Origin: Dorea_A sp016295505
GTDB taxonomy: Bacteria; Bacillota; Clostridia; Lachnospirales; Lachnospiraceae
Length of the DNA stretch: 64,000 nt
Assembly (NCBI RefSeq): GCF_039832105.1
Contig: NZ_JBDOHS010000001.1
Location: 248,001-312,000 of the forward strand
Direction: 5' to 3'
Part shown: positions 7,412 to 16,958 of the stretch, in pieces
Numbering within the stretch: the stretch's first letter is position 1
How the letters are laid out: every line of letters starts with the position of its first letter
Position numbers and translations under genes: made by a program
The notes under the pieces: generated by a model
The model's database searches: none
Seen by the model: the letters and a program-made list of their open reading frames with translations, nothing else
Told to the model about the DNA's origin: nothing

Positions 7412-10400
7412 TTAATAACCTCCTTCTCCGATTACTTCTTCATATGTTTCCGCATATCGTTCAATCCAAACCTTCGCCGGAACATCATAAGGACGGAAAT
7501 GTGTATTCTTAACATCTCTTGCAATATCCATATAAACAGCAGTTTTTCCGCGAATTGCCTTAGCTTCGCTCTCTGCTACTAAGATATCCATAGAGTCTTC
7601 GTCAAGTCCAAAGGCGATACGCTTATCAAACATAGAATCGTATCTGTCACCAAGCATCAATTCAATGCTCTTAAGACTCTCACCCCAAACAATGCTGTTT
7701 ACACCATATTTAGGTCCGTTCACAATAATCTTCTGAAGCATTTCGATTGCACTGAGTTCACCATTTCTATCTTCATCATAGATTCTTCCTGTTCTCAATC
7801 TTCTGGCACGATTAATACCAAAGAACATAAAGAAAATTCTCTCATCAGAAGACATTCTGCCCTCAGAACGGCCAACAACGGTTTCATAAAGGCTGGTAAT
7901 CAATTCCTCTGCATCTCCGATTTTTGCAAGTTTAATCTGCTGCGGGAACTGGGATTCTAAATACTCAAAATCACACTCTTCATCCGTAAGCTCATCTGCA
8001 AACAAATCAACAATGTACACAAGCGCATTTGCCTTGTCAGCATTAGTATGAAGTTCTTCATACAAAACGCTCATTGCAGACAGTTCAAACATGCTAAGCG
8101 CCATTTTCTCGTCTCTTGTAACAACGAGTAAATTATCTCTATCCTTACATCTAAGTTCAGGAACAAATGCACTCTTTTTGCCAAATCCCTGACCGAGAAG
8201 AAGGCCATATCCATCCTTGGATTTACCCAAATGCGTAATGCTATCAGCGCCTTCAAGAATCAGCTTGTTGAAGCAATTATGAATGTTATCTTCAGCATTG
8301 GTAAGAAGAACTCTTGTCTGCTGATCTTCAAACAAGTCAGAAACCCCAGGACTTGTATAGTAAGCATCAAGTCTTTCCAGAAGATTGAGCCTTTCTTCTT
8401 CATTGATATAGCTTACCTGGAAGAAATTGTTTGCAGATTCCACACCGCCGCCACCATTGTAAATAGCTGCACCAGCCGGCTGATTTTGAAGTGTTTTAAT
8501 ACCAGCATTATCCGAACTAAGAATTGATGCTGCTCCATCTTCGGAACCTTTAACAGCAATTCGAATAGCCATCTGACTAAAATACGCTTCCAATCCAGAA
8601 CAATTGTGGAAATCCTGGCAGGCGAGAATGACGTGAATACCCATTGCTCGTCCCTGCATTACAAGCTTATTCAAACAAGACAAGCATTCGCTACTGATAG
8701 AATCGCTTTCAGACTTGTTTCTAAACAATTCCTGAACCTCATCAAAGATTAGGAGAAGTTTAGGTACCTTAGGAACATCAGCCAGTTTCACATAACCATT
8801 TATATCGGAAACACCGTATCGTGTGAAATGCTTAGTTCTTGCTTCAAGCTCAGTGCAAAGTTCTTTCAGAACATTTAAGCCAAACTCACGTTCACTATTA
8901 ATTGCAACAACGCGAAGAGAAGGCAGACGATACCGAGTATAAGCACTAAACTCTACACCTTCCTTAAAGTCAAGCAGATACATCTGAACTTCATCTGGAG
9001 AATAGCTAATAAGGGTACTCATAATGAGGGTATGGAGCAGAGTAGATTTACCTGCACCGGTCTGACCTGCAATAAGAGCATGATGTTCTGTGCTTCCACC
9101 GCCTCTGCCTAAAACCATTTTTACGATGGTATTTGCGCCTTTGATACCAATAGGAATTGCAATCTCATCATGATTGCCGGTAAACCAGTTATTGCTATCA
9201 TAGATATCTTCTTTGTACATGCTGTCAAAATGCTCAATTTTAAGCTGCATGTGCTCAATGACAGAGCTAATCTGAGTAAGAATTGCTCCTTTACGTTCAA
9301 ATACATCTGCCATTTCATCAATTCGAAGGAACATTCTTTCACGATTATCCCCGACAATCATCATCTTGTTGCCGGAAGCTTTTGTCTCAACTACGCTCTG
9401 AGCAATTTCAGCAACCAGGTTGCCATTTTTCTGTTTCAGTTTCTCCAATTCAGCATCGTTAGCACAGATAATAACGCATACTCCAAGTGATGCACTATTT
9501 CTGACGATAGCATGAAGATCCTTCAGCGCAGTATCATTAAATCCTACAGGGAAGTCCGTAATTGCTAATGCTCTAATAACTTCCTTCTTTAATCTGCTCT
9601 CGTGATCGTCACCATAAGCCTGAGTCATATTTTCAAGTCTTTGACGAAGCGTGGCGATTGCAGTCTCAATATCTTTCTCTTTACTCCAAATCTTTGTATC
9701 GATAATACGAGCAGAATTCGGGCCCTCTGCCAGCTTAGGAATGTCAGGGAAACTAGCTCCCAGCTCAAGCGGATCGATCATTGTGGCTTCCAGTTTGCCA
9801 GCAGGGAAGGACATAAACAGCTTGAGGAGCAGTGGCTGAATTAAGCTCTGAACATATTCTCTGTCAGAAGGAGAATATCTCATCAAGAGAGAGATGCCGT
9901 CAGACAGGCGCTGTGCGTACGGAACCTCAACAATGTACTGACCATTCTCTCTTGTAGCAATATCAGAAGTCTGCAAATCCAGAGACTGAACAACAGTCAT
10001 TTCATCTTGAGTCTGATTAGGAATCATCAGACCGATATTGCCGAGCATAATGTATTCAGGAACTGCAGTCGGGCACTCATAGCTTTCCGCATTAAATCTT
10101 GAGGATTTGATTTCCTGCTGATATGCTTTCACAGTAGCTTTATTAAAGCCACCGCTAATATCCGCCTGTCCCTTCTCTCGAATAGTTTTTCCTTTTGCAT
10201 CAAAACGATGCTCTGCCTGGGTATCTCTGTCAATTTGCTCCGTTCTTGCTTTATCAAGCTTATCATTACGAACCCTCTCGGCTTCAGCAATTTGACAGTC
10301 CCTTAGTGTCTGATATGCTCGTACCTTATCGCTGATAGCGCGAGACAATTCTCCTTGGCTCGACTCCACGCTCGGAATCGCCCCCTTGGCCGCAGAAATT

Positions 10401-10756
10401 GCTTTTTCAGCACCATTCTTAGGAAGATTATTTACAAAGTTATTGCAGGCATTCATCACAGTATTTGCAATGTTTCTTCTGCCTTCAGTTGTTTGCACGT
10501 TACTGCTGCACTCATTATTAAAGCGAGTGCGTTCATCCTCACACTGTTTACGTGCACTAGCAGTGTCTGAGTCATAAATCTGCTGGCTACTTGCTTTGGC
10601 CGCTTCCCACTCATTTCGTGCCTCTACCAACTCTGCACGATAACGATCGGTATGCTCTCTCAAAGCAAAAACTGCAGCTACCGCTTGCCCATGACCAGCC
10701 GGGATGTCTTTCCATCCATTCCAGGATGTTGAGTTGAAGTTCTCTGTTTCGCTCAT
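7412..10756 (-). CDS. FtsK/SpoIIIE-type ATPase with three ATPase modules, EssC-like layout
   Basis: 1114 residues. The first ~230 form a charged coiled coil. About 240-520 looks like a degenerate P-loop module (SFPAGKLEATMIDPLE where a strand and Walker region would be). The active FtsK/SpoIIIE module follows: Walker A GQTGAGKST near 563 and Walker B LLLIFDEVQEL near 667, then the CQDF and AMGIHVILA strand. Residues ~830-1090 look like a second degenerate module. An inactive-active-inactive series recalls EssC of type VII secretion, but I see neither its FHA domains nor its membrane helices. FtsK-HerA superfamily members are hexameric DNA or protein pumps. It follows the 55-residue gene after a 132-base gap and precedes the small membrane protein by three bases, suggesting a complex with it. 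Confidence 0.88.
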   Translation of the reverse strand: MSETENFNSTSWNGWKDIPAGHGQAVAAVFALREHTDRYRAELVEARNEWEAAKASSQQIYDSDTASARKQCEDERTRFNNECSSNVQTTEGRRNIANTVMNACNNFVNNLPKNGAEKAISAAKGAIPSVESSQGELSRAISDKVRAYQTLRDCQIAEAERVRNDKLDKARTEQIDRDTQAEHRFDAKGKTIREKGQADISGGFNKATVKAYQQEIKSSRFNAESYECPTAVPEYIMLGNIGLMIPNQTQDEMTVVQSLDLQTSDIATRENGQYIVEVPYAQRLSDGISLLMRYSPSDREYVQSLIQPLLLKLFMSFPAGKLEATMIDPLELGASFPDIPKLAEGPNSARIIDTKIWSKEKDIETAIATLRQRLENMTQAYGDDHESRLKKEVIRALAITDFPVGFNDTALKDLHAIVRNSASLGVCVIICANDAELEKLKQKNGNLVAEIAQSVVETKASGNKMMIVGDNRERMFLRIDEMADVFERKGAILTQISSVIEHMQLKIEHFDSMYKEDIYDSNNWFTGNHDEIAIPIGIKGANTIVKMVLGRGGGSTEHHALIAGQTGAGKSTLLHTLIMSTLISYSPDEVQMYLLDFKEGVEFSAYTRYRLPSLRVVAINSEREFGLNVLKELCTELEARTKHFTRYGVSDINGYVKLADVPKVPKLLLIFDEVQELFRNKSESDSISSECLSCLNKLVMQGRAMGIHVILACQDFHNCSGLEAYFSQMAIRIAVKGSEDGAASILSSDNAGIKTLQNQPAGAAIYNGGGGVESANNFFQVSYINEEERLNLLERLDAYYTSPGVSDLFEDQQTRVLLTNAEDNIHNCFNKLILEGADSITHLGKSKDGYGLLLGQGFGKKSAFVPELRCKDRDNLLVVTRDEKMALSMFELSAMSVLYEELHTNADKANALVYIVDLFADELTDEECDFEYLESQFPQQIKLAKIGDAEELITSLYETVVGRSEGRMSSDERIFFMFFGINRARRLRTGRIYDEDRNGELSAIEMLQKIIVNGPKYGVNSIVWGESLKSIELMLGDRYDSMFDKRIAFGLDEDSMDILVAESEAKAIRGKTAVYMDIARDVKNTHFRPYDVPAKVWIERYAETYEEVIGEGGY

Positions 10757-10888
10757 TCTAGTACCTCCGGTATCCTTTCTTTATATAATCGGCTGTGTTT
10801 TACTCTGACACAGCGAGTATACATTTATAAACGAAAAATCAGTATAATTTGTAAAAAATCGCTCTGTATTTCGTCTCATTACGATATA
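10757..10888 (-). promoter_or_regulatory. Gap with possible internal promoter and hairpin before the ftsK-like gene
   Basis: This is the only sizeable gap inside the operon. On the minus strand it holds a -35-like TTTACA and an AT-rich -10-like stretch (around 10,820-10,855), followed by a 7-bp inverted repeat, GCTGTGT/ACACAGC (10,792-10,814), without a U-tract. It may give extra expression of the motor gene, or be an RNA-processing site. Weak evidence. Confidence 0.3.
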
Positions 10889-11056
10889 TTATTTAGGCAA
10901 AAGCTCTCCGCTTTCGATTATTCTGCGTTCACTCTCTTTGTACTTCTCATAAGCCTCGCGAATTTCCTGTGGGGTGTCCGCACGCAAAGTACTTTCAAGT
11001 GTTTCTTCGTCTAGCACTAGGTATTCTGTCCATGGTGCTTGCTCTTTTGTCAGCAT
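10889..11056 (-). CDS. 55-residue acidic protein downstream of the zincin gene
   Basis: A short frame (ATG 11056, TAA 10889-10891) beginning MLTKEQAPWTEYLVLDEETL and ending ESGELLPK. AAAGGAGG lies eleven bases before the ATG. It begins one base after the stop of the large zincin-containing gene, so the two are tightly coupled. It is acidic, helical in its second half (PQEIREAYEKYKESERRI) and has no membrane segment. The position directly after a toxin-like gene is that of an immunity or chaperone gene, but 55 residues is short for an immunity protein. Family not recognised; function is inference. Confidence 0.7.
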   Translation of the reverse strand: MLTKEQAPWTEYLVLDEETLESTLRADTPQEIREAYEKYKESERRIIESGELLPK

Positions 11057-11057
11057 T

Positions 11058-13016
11058 TTAGAAACCTCCTTTATACATTCTCATCAATGCTTGTGTACAT
11101 CGTTTTATTTCTTTTGAAAGGGGATTTGCATTATCCCCATTTGCACTTACATCAGCAAATGCCTCTGCCATAGCCTCAGAACAAGTTGTAGCCGCATAAC
11201 TTGATATAGAACTAATTAACTCAGAGTTCGTTTTTCCAGCCCCGTATGTGGTCTGTTTCACTCGATTACATGCTTCTAAGACAATTTTTTTAGCTTCGCT
11301 ACAATTATTCCAGGCTATAACCCGTTCTTCCCTTGATGAATAGTTTGGGTTGGCTTGAATGATTGCCCATTCTACACCGTGTGCAGCCTCATGAACTCCT
11401 ATCGATTGAGGCGATGCGTTCGGGATCCAATGATGCATTTTAGACTGTGTCAAACAAGTACTTTTCAGTGTATTCAAATCGCTGAAATAGTCAGGATTAA
11501 AGGATAATTTGCTGCCGGTGCAGGACATTACGCCACTTTTCGATGTGATTCCGTCCTTCAATAAAACTCCAACATCCGGATACTCTGAGACAACTGATTC
11601 CAATCCCGAAAGTGCTTGTTTGACTGTGCCTATTTCAAGATTGCCGATGGAAGAATCTAACCGGACACCATGTTTAGCTCCCATATATACAGATAAGGTT
11701 TCAAAGTCGTGAGTATCACTTAAAGTACTAATATTTGATGTGTACTGACCGATGACTTTCACAGGCATATCAAGTCCTAATTTCTGAGCAGCCATACATC
11801 TATGTCTGCCCGAACCTGCAAAGTAATAATAGTCATCGATTTTATATACTTCGATTGGAGTATCAAAGTAGCTATCATAGCAAGCCGCTAACTCTGGGTT
11901 GCTACGTATAGAATCTATTGATTCACCCGAATTTAACCTCTGCCTTACTTCTGGAATATGAGCCGCAATCCTGCTGAAATATATTTCGCTATCCTCTGGA
12001 TACACCATTCCTCTATTCCAAAACAGGTGCGAGTCTTTTGCCTCATTGTTGTTAATATATATACCCTCAATATCACGCGAATTTACCGTTGTACTGTAGT
12101 TGCTTTCGTCATGAGAATACTGACTATAATTTTTCCAGAAATGGCTGAATCTTTCGTAGTTACTTCCTTTTACAAAGTATTTATCTCCAGCCATACCATT
12201 GTTTTCCAAGGTGATTCCATTGAAATCAATTGTCGAGACTTTCTGTTGTTTTCGATCAGCGTTTTTACCAAACCATTTAGAGCCAAGTAAAGATTTTTCA
12301 GTATTTACTGGCTGATTAGTGGAATCAGTATTTCCACTGCCCCAGTTGCTTCCCGCACCATTCGAACTCAAAGCTCCACCAATCGGTGTCGGCACACTGC
12401 CGCCAGGAGTCATTCCTTCACCGGATCCGCCACGATAGGACATGATTTGGCCAGAAGTATCAATAGCTGAAAAACCTCCGCCACTCCATGCAATACGAGA
12501 CGCAACATCTGCTCCAACAGTAACATACTCAGCAGTTGCATTAATGCCCATACTCTTAAGCAAAGCAACTCTAGCATCTTCCGCTTGATTTAATCGATCT
12601 GCCATGCCGGCAGTAAGTCCGGCTGAATCTGCAGCAAATGCACTTGATTGAAGTCGCCTTAATTTCTCAATGTTTGAACGTTCTACGGCATTATGCTTTT
12701 CAATTTCTTGAACGTGAGCGTTTTTTTGCTGTCTAACTCTATTCGCTTCCTCTTTCGCAGAAGCCAAAGCTCTTTGACTAGCGGCAAGCTGATTCTGAGC
12801 CACGCCTAGTTGCGCCCTGGCTTGTTCAACGTTTCCTTTCGGTCTTCCTTCGTCATCAGTTTCACTTGCTGCTGCCAGTTGTCTCCTTGCCGCCGCAACT
12901 CTACTACTCGAGGAAGCCACTCTGGCTTGGCAACTGCTAACTTTTTTGTCAGCCTCATGTCCTTGTTCAATCAAAGACTCTGCTTTTTTTCCTAATTCCT
13001 TAAAGCTTTTAGCCAT
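11058..13016 (-). CDS. Putative effector: coiled coil, ParB-like and zincin metallopeptidase domains
   Basis: 652 residues from the ATG at 13016 (AGGAGAGG upstream; a start at 13022 is too close to it). Order: helical coiled coil with Ala/Ser-rich repeats (1-150), Gly/Ser/Asn-rich linker (~190-245), a ParB/Srx-like segment with GSGRHRCMAAQKLG near 400, and a C-terminal metallopeptidase-like region with HEAAH (H542, E543, H546) plus a candidate third ligand in SEAMAEAFAD (~612-620). Zincin domains at the C-terminus of long modular proteins are common among polymorphic and phage-borne toxins. There is no Sec signal, so delivery would depend on a dedicated machine, plausibly the neighbouring FtsK/HerA motors. 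The N-terminus shares SFKExG with the next upstream gene. Toxicity is inferred, not shown. Confidence 0.75.
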   Translation of the reverse strand: MAKSFKELGKKAESLIEQGHEADKKVSSCQARVASSSSRVAAARRQLAAASETDDEGRPKGNVEQARAQLGVAQNQLAASQRALASAKEEANRVRQQKNAHVQEIEKHNAVERSNIEKLRRLQSSAFAADSAGLTAGMADRLNQAEDARVALLKSMGINATAEYVTVGADVASRIAWSGGGFSAIDTSGQIMSYRGGSGEGMTPGGSVPTPIGGALSSNGAGSNWGSGNTDSTNQPVNTEKSLLGSKWFGKNADRKQQKVSTIDFNGITLENNGMAGDKYFVKGSNYERFSHFWKNYSQYSHDESNYSTTVNSRDIEGIYINNNEAKDSHLFWNRGMVYPEDSEIYFSRIAAHIPEVRQRLNSGESIDSIRSNPELAACYDSYFDTPIEVYKIDDYYYFAGSGRHRCMAAQKLGLDMPVKVIGQYTSNISTLSDTHDFETLSVYMGAKHGVRLDSSIGNLEIGTVKQALSGLESVVSEYPDVGVLLKDGITSKSGVMSCTGSKLSFNPDYFSDLNTLKSTCLTQSKMHHWIPNASPQSIGVHEAAHGVEWAIIQANPNYSSREERVIAWNNCSEAKKIVLEACNRVKQTTYGAGKTNSELISSISSYAATTCSEAMAEAFADVSANGDNANPLSKEIKRCTQALMRMYKGGF

Positions 13017-13041
13017 AGGCATCCTCTCCTATACTATCTCT

Positions 13042-13533
13042 TTAACCGAAAATGCCACTCAAATTACTTTTCAAAGATTGAATTTGCTGTTCAGTTTCGC
13101 TAACAACACCCTCTGCATCAGAGATGATTCCTTCGTATTCCTGAGCGCTTCCTTCAAGCCTAGCACTTCCAGCTTCAGCGGCATCGCGACCTATTTCAGA
13201 TATTCCACCCGCCTGTTCGAGCTTGCTAATTCCAGAACGAACATTATCAAGTTCTCCTTCCATTTCTCCTCGAAGTTGCTCACCCTGCTGCTCGATTTGC
13301 TCTCCGGCAGTTTCAACCTGCTCAGAGAATGCACTGTCAAAACTACTCTGATATGAGCTGGCAGTGTCGCTAATAGCCTCAACATCTTCTTCGTCTTGAA
13401 GATCAATTCCTTCCAAAACAGCATTTATTTCGCTTGCCTGTTCTGTCATTTCTGAACCGAGTTCCGTAGTTTCACGGCTGTTTTCCTGCATCTCTTTAAT
13501 GCCTTCATGGCCTTTTTCCTTAAAGCTTCCCAT
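13042..13533 (-). CDS. Small acidic helical protein (WXG/LXG-like size and composition)
   Basis: 163 residues, almost entirely helix-forming and rich in Glu, Gln, Ser and Ala, without Trp, signal peptide or membrane segment; it ends SNLSGIFG. It resembles the small helical substrates of type VII-like systems in length, charge and genomic place, but the WxG turn is absent. It starts MGSFKEKGHEG, and the adjacent 652-residue protein starts MAKSFKELGKK: a shared SFKExG block that may be a recognition signal. It lies between the HerA ATPase and the effector-like gene. Assignment as a secreted or structural partner is inference. Confidence 0.7.
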   Translation of the reverse strand: MGSFKEKGHEGIKEMQENSRETTELGSEMTEQASEINAVLEGIDLQDEEDVEAISDTASSYQSSFDSAFSEQVETAGEQIEQQGEQLRGEMEGELDNVRSGISKLEQAGGISEIGRDAAEAGSARLEGSAQEYEGIISDAEGVVSETEQQIQSLKSNLSGIFG

Positions 13534-13580
13534 CTAGATATTCTCCTTTTTATAATGTAAATGGTCAAATCTAATTGAAC

Positions 13581-16511
13581 TTAACTTGTAAATGCACCTG
13601 TCCCAAACATTTTTATATAGGCACTTAAATCTTCATTTAACTCAAGAGACAATGCTGTCACTTTCTCTACGTCTTTGCTCATTGCTTTCATATCAGAATT
13701 TGTGCCTATTGCTTGGGCAAACAACTTATATATTCCCAACAGTCGATCGCACATTTGTGACTGAAGTAGGGTGACTTTGATAAGCACATCATCAGAAGCG
13801 CCAAACCTTGTCCATCTACCATTCTTTAGCCTTTCAAGTGCAAAAACCCATTCACCAATAGTCTTGATGATACTAACAGGCTCGTTTATTTTGACCTTGT
13901 CCGTCAGAATTTGCCGATAACTGCTGTCAAGCATTTCATATTGGTCATACTTCAACATTTTTTCTTCTTCTGAGATAGAAATCTGACCAAGTTCGATTTT
14001 TTCAAATAAGACATTCATCTTGCTCATTTTTTCGCGCAATTTCAAAACAGACTGTAGCCATACTTCGCATGGATGAAGTCTTGTTTCAATATCACACAAT
14101 AAATGATAATACTTGTTGCTTATGATGCGAATACTGGTATGGTTAGCATCTTGATAGGCTTCATTTGCAACCAACGCTCGACGTAAATCCATATCATTTT
14201 TTGATGTTACCATCATCTCTTTTTTACTGACATCTGCAATTTCACCGCACCATTCTTTGATTCTCATTGTGAACGGTCTAAGAAGCTTTTCGTAAAAAAT
14301 CAACGATTCGCCCACAGCAAAAGTTGACATTTGTTCAAGTTGAAGAGCACTTGCAGCCATCGTGCTGCCTAGAAGATTCCTATCATCCGCAGATGTAATT
14401 CTTAGTCCAATTTTCAAACCTGTATTTTTTAATACTTCCTGCGCCATAACTGTAGGCAACTGGTCGGCAATTACAATGCCCTCCTTAAGTGCTCGCACTT
14501 CTGCTAACATCTTTACAATGAAAGCTGTTGCAGCAACTTTGGGATCTGCATCCGCTCCTGTCTGTTCTTCGGACTCGGGACCAATCAAGTTGTGTGCTTC
14601 TTCGATGAAAATCACATGTCTAACGGCACCATCGAAACGTGGATTTACTTTAAGTGTTTCTCTGATAAGTGCGCATAGCATCAATGTTAAGAAATTTGCG
14701 GGGCCAGAACCCATTGACTCAAGTTCAATAACTGCCGGTACCTCTAACCATTTTTCGGGAGTAAAAGTTGATTCAGGAACATCAAATACGTCCCCCATTT
14801 CTCTTCTCAACAGACTTCCTATACGAACCTTTAAAGCAGATTCCAGATTTCCTCTAACTTCATCACTATACTGTGTGGATTTAAGCTCTTGCTCGAGCCT
14901 CCTATATAGCATAGACATCGTTGGCAGTTGTCTTTTTTTATCACTGTCTTCCTGTAATTCATCCCCTGTATATACATGTTCGGGAATCCATCCCAATTCT
15001 CTATATACGGCCTCTATCGCAGTATCCAGCAAAAAAGGCATAGGCGGTTCGAGGGGGAATGCACCTTCAAATACCGAACAAAGTCTTCTAATATGTTCGG
15101 CCACTAATGTACCTTTAGGCATTTCAAACGGATTGATATGCAGTGGAAAACTCATATCCGCATTAGGCGAAAAGACATACATTTCTTTCATCCCGGGATC
15201 ATTTGCCAATGCTCGATATTCCTGTTTTGCAGGTTCCAAAACCAAGAATGGAATCCTATGATCTTTCCACAGTGAGGATGTAATGTGGTGCATTGTGTTT
15301 GTTTTACCTGATCCAGGAACACCTGCAACAAATGCATGCTTAGGCAACAACGACAGTGGGAAGTTAACATCATATCCATTTTTGTCCTTGCCAAGAAAGA
15401 GAGCATTTTTTCTTTCTACCGAGGTAGGTGCTGTCTCTTTAGGAATCTGAATGATTTCTCCATCGTATAATGCAGGGAACCTAAAAAACGGAGTTATTTC
15501 CTCCAAAGAAAACAAAGTCGGAAGGTAATTCAAATTTATACTCTGTGAATCATCGCAACAGATAATTAAGCCGGGCCGACCTTTTCTCAATATCATTCTT
15601 TCTCTGATATTTTCAAGTGAATCAAATGATCCATCTAAAAAACTCATACTGTCAACATTTGCAGAAAACGAAGCAATATTATATTTGCCCTTAATTAAAC
15701 TTTCCGCGCCTGCAGCATCCAAAATAGAAATGGCATTTTCTCTTCCGTTTGCAAACACCATTATGTTTGCAATGAAATGCGGTGATGAGTCAAATTTTTC
15801 AATCAAATCCTCATAATTGTCTAAAACATCTTTTCCATCGTAATCGCGTCTTGATCCTGATAACCTATCCTCCTGGCGTCTTCTAAGGATACTCATTGGT
15901 TTTCTAAGAGATTCTCTCAGCGACACACTTCTTTCAACAGGATATAAATCGACTCGATAAACGGCGGTTTGGTTAACGGCTTCCATCATCTTACACATAT
16001 TATATAATCGTCCGTCATCATTCATTTCCCAGTCACGAATCATATAATAATCTTCGCCATCGCCGTTTCCCGCAGGCAAAAAGGTTTCAGCCTTAGTCAG
16101 AAATGCACACGAATTGAATACAGGATATTCAATTTGTCTTTCTTTAAATATATTCTCTATGCTGCACGGAGCATCTGATCCTTTTTTTAGGCTTCTCTCG
16201 AACTTAAAGAAATCTGACAACGGTGAGGCACTGATTTGAGCCTCAACATTTCCGAGTGCGTCGGGTGCACCTTTTATCAGTAAAAAAATCTGCAATCTGC
16301 GACCCGGAGTATCTTTCGCCTTATCATCAGGGGATATGTATAAATAAAACAAATGGTATGAGATATTCGAAACAATGCCTTTTCTGTTTAGTTGGCGTAA
16401 AAAAGCTATATGCTTTTCAAGCACTCCATCTATTCCACTTCCTTCTAGGGAAGAATACTTATTTAGTGTTAAATCAGGCAATTGTGTTAACTGATACCAA
16501 AGTTCTGCCAT
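13581..16511 (-). CDS. HerA/VirB4-type (DUF87) ATPase
   Basis: 976 residues. The N-terminal 370 residues are a mixed domain like those ahead of the ATPase in HerA/VirB4 relatives. Walker A GVPGSGKTNT lies near residue 395 and Walker B VIFIEEAHNLIG near 629; a following IVIADQLPTVMAQEVLKNTGLKIGLRI stretch is the conserved strand and sensor of this group. The last ~250 residues are helical. HerA-type enzymes are hexameric pumps acting on DNA (with NurA) or in conjugation-like translocation; no nuclease NurA partner is visible here. It is the second gene of the operon, 52 bases after the XRE regulator. Having both a HerA and an FtsK motor in one operon is unusual. Confidence 0.88.
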   Translation of the reverse strand: MAELWYQLTQLPDLTLNKYSSLEGSGIDGVLEKHIAFLRQLNRKGIVSNISYHLFYLYISPDDKAKDTPGRRLQIFLLIKGAPDALGNVEAQISASPLSDFFKFERSLKKGSDAPCSIENIFKERQIEYPVFNSCAFLTKAETFLPAGNGDGEDYYMIRDWEMNDDGRLYNMCKMMEAVNQTAVYRVDLYPVERSVSLRESLRKPMSILRRRQEDRLSGSRRDYDGKDVLDNYEDLIEKFDSSPHFIANIMVFANGRENAISILDAAGAESLIKGKYNIASFSANVDSMSFLDGSFDSLENIRERMILRKGRPGLIICCDDSQSINLNYLPTLFSLEEITPFFRFPALYDGEIIQIPKETAPTSVERKNALFLGKDKNGYDVNFPLSLLPKHAFVAGVPGSGKTNTMHHITSSLWKDHRIPFLVLEPAKQEYRALANDPGMKEMYVFSPNADMSFPLHINPFEMPKGTLVAEHIRRLCSVFEGAFPLEPPMPFLLDTAIEAVYRELGWIPEHVYTGDELQEDSDKKRQLPTMSMLYRRLEQELKSTQYSDEVRGNLESALKVRIGSLLRREMGDVFDVPESTFTPEKWLEVPAVIELESMGSGPANFLTLMLCALIRETLKVNPRFDGAVRHVIFIEEAHNLIGPESEEQTGADADPKVAATAFIVKMLAEVRALKEGIVIADQLPTVMAQEVLKNTGLKIGLRITSADDRNLLGSTMAASALQLEQMSTFAVGESLIFYEKLLRPFTMRIKEWCGEIADVSKKEMMVTSKNDMDLRRALVANEAYQDANHTSIRIISNKYYHLLCDIETRLHPCEVWLQSVLKLREKMSKMNVLFEKIELGQISISEEEKMLKYDQYEMLDSSYRQILTDKVKINEPVSIIKTIGEWVFALERLKNGRWTRFGASDDVLIKVTLLQSQMCDRLLGIYKLFAQAIGTNSDMKAMSKDVEKVTALSLELNEDLSAYIKMFGTGAFTS

Positions 16512-16563
16512 ATTGTCACCTCATCATGCTTCGCATCAGAGCGAAGCAATATCTCTTTACTTC

Positions 16564-16872
16564 TTATAGTATTTTTTCATTTGTCGTTCCGGAATCATCT
16601 GAAGTAAGTATTTCTTTTAATCCAGCAGAAAGACCTTCTATCCCATTCAACAGTTGCAATGTACTGGGGTTATTTTGAAAATACGTAATTAATGCCAGGA
16701 ATGTAGTCCATGTCATAGTCCTTTTCCCAGTTTCAATGGAACTATATGTTTGTCTTGAAATTCCAATTCGCTCGGCAATATCTTCTTGAGACACTTTCGC
16801 CTTTGCTCTCAATACGGGTAATTCTTCTCTAAGGAGTTCCATAATTTCGAGTTTCTTTTCAGTATTAATCAT
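16564..16872 (-). CDS. XRE-family transcriptional regulator
   Basis: 102 residues with a Cro/C1-type helix-turn-helix at about 20-70 (KVSQEDIAERIGISRQTYSSIETGKR). The C-terminal part is helical and may dimerise. It is the first gene of the minus-strand operon and lies directly behind a strong promoter whose -35 box is flanked by repeated TGTCGC sequences, so autoregulation and control of the whole system is likely. GGAG lies upstream of the ATG. Confidence 0.88.
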   Translation of the reverse strand: MINTEKKLEIMELLREELPVLRAKAKVSQEDIAERIGISRQTYSSIETGKRTMTWTTFLALITYFQNNPSTLQLLNGIEGLSAGLKEILTSDDSGTTNEKIL

Positions 16873-16958
16873 ATAAAAAACTACTCCTATTTCGAATGTG
16901 ACGAGACTTGTGTTTGCTTTATTTCAAAAAACAAAATAATTAATTTTTTCCATTTTGT

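Noticed and set aside
7412..13533. Canonical type VII secretion locus
   Set aside because: No WXG motif, EsaA, EssA, EssB or YukD; the FtsK-like ATPase lacks membrane helices. Kept only as an analogy.
14362..15261. 299-residue plus-strand open frame
   Set aside because: Antisense to the HerA ATPase core; Ser-rich composition without family motifs.
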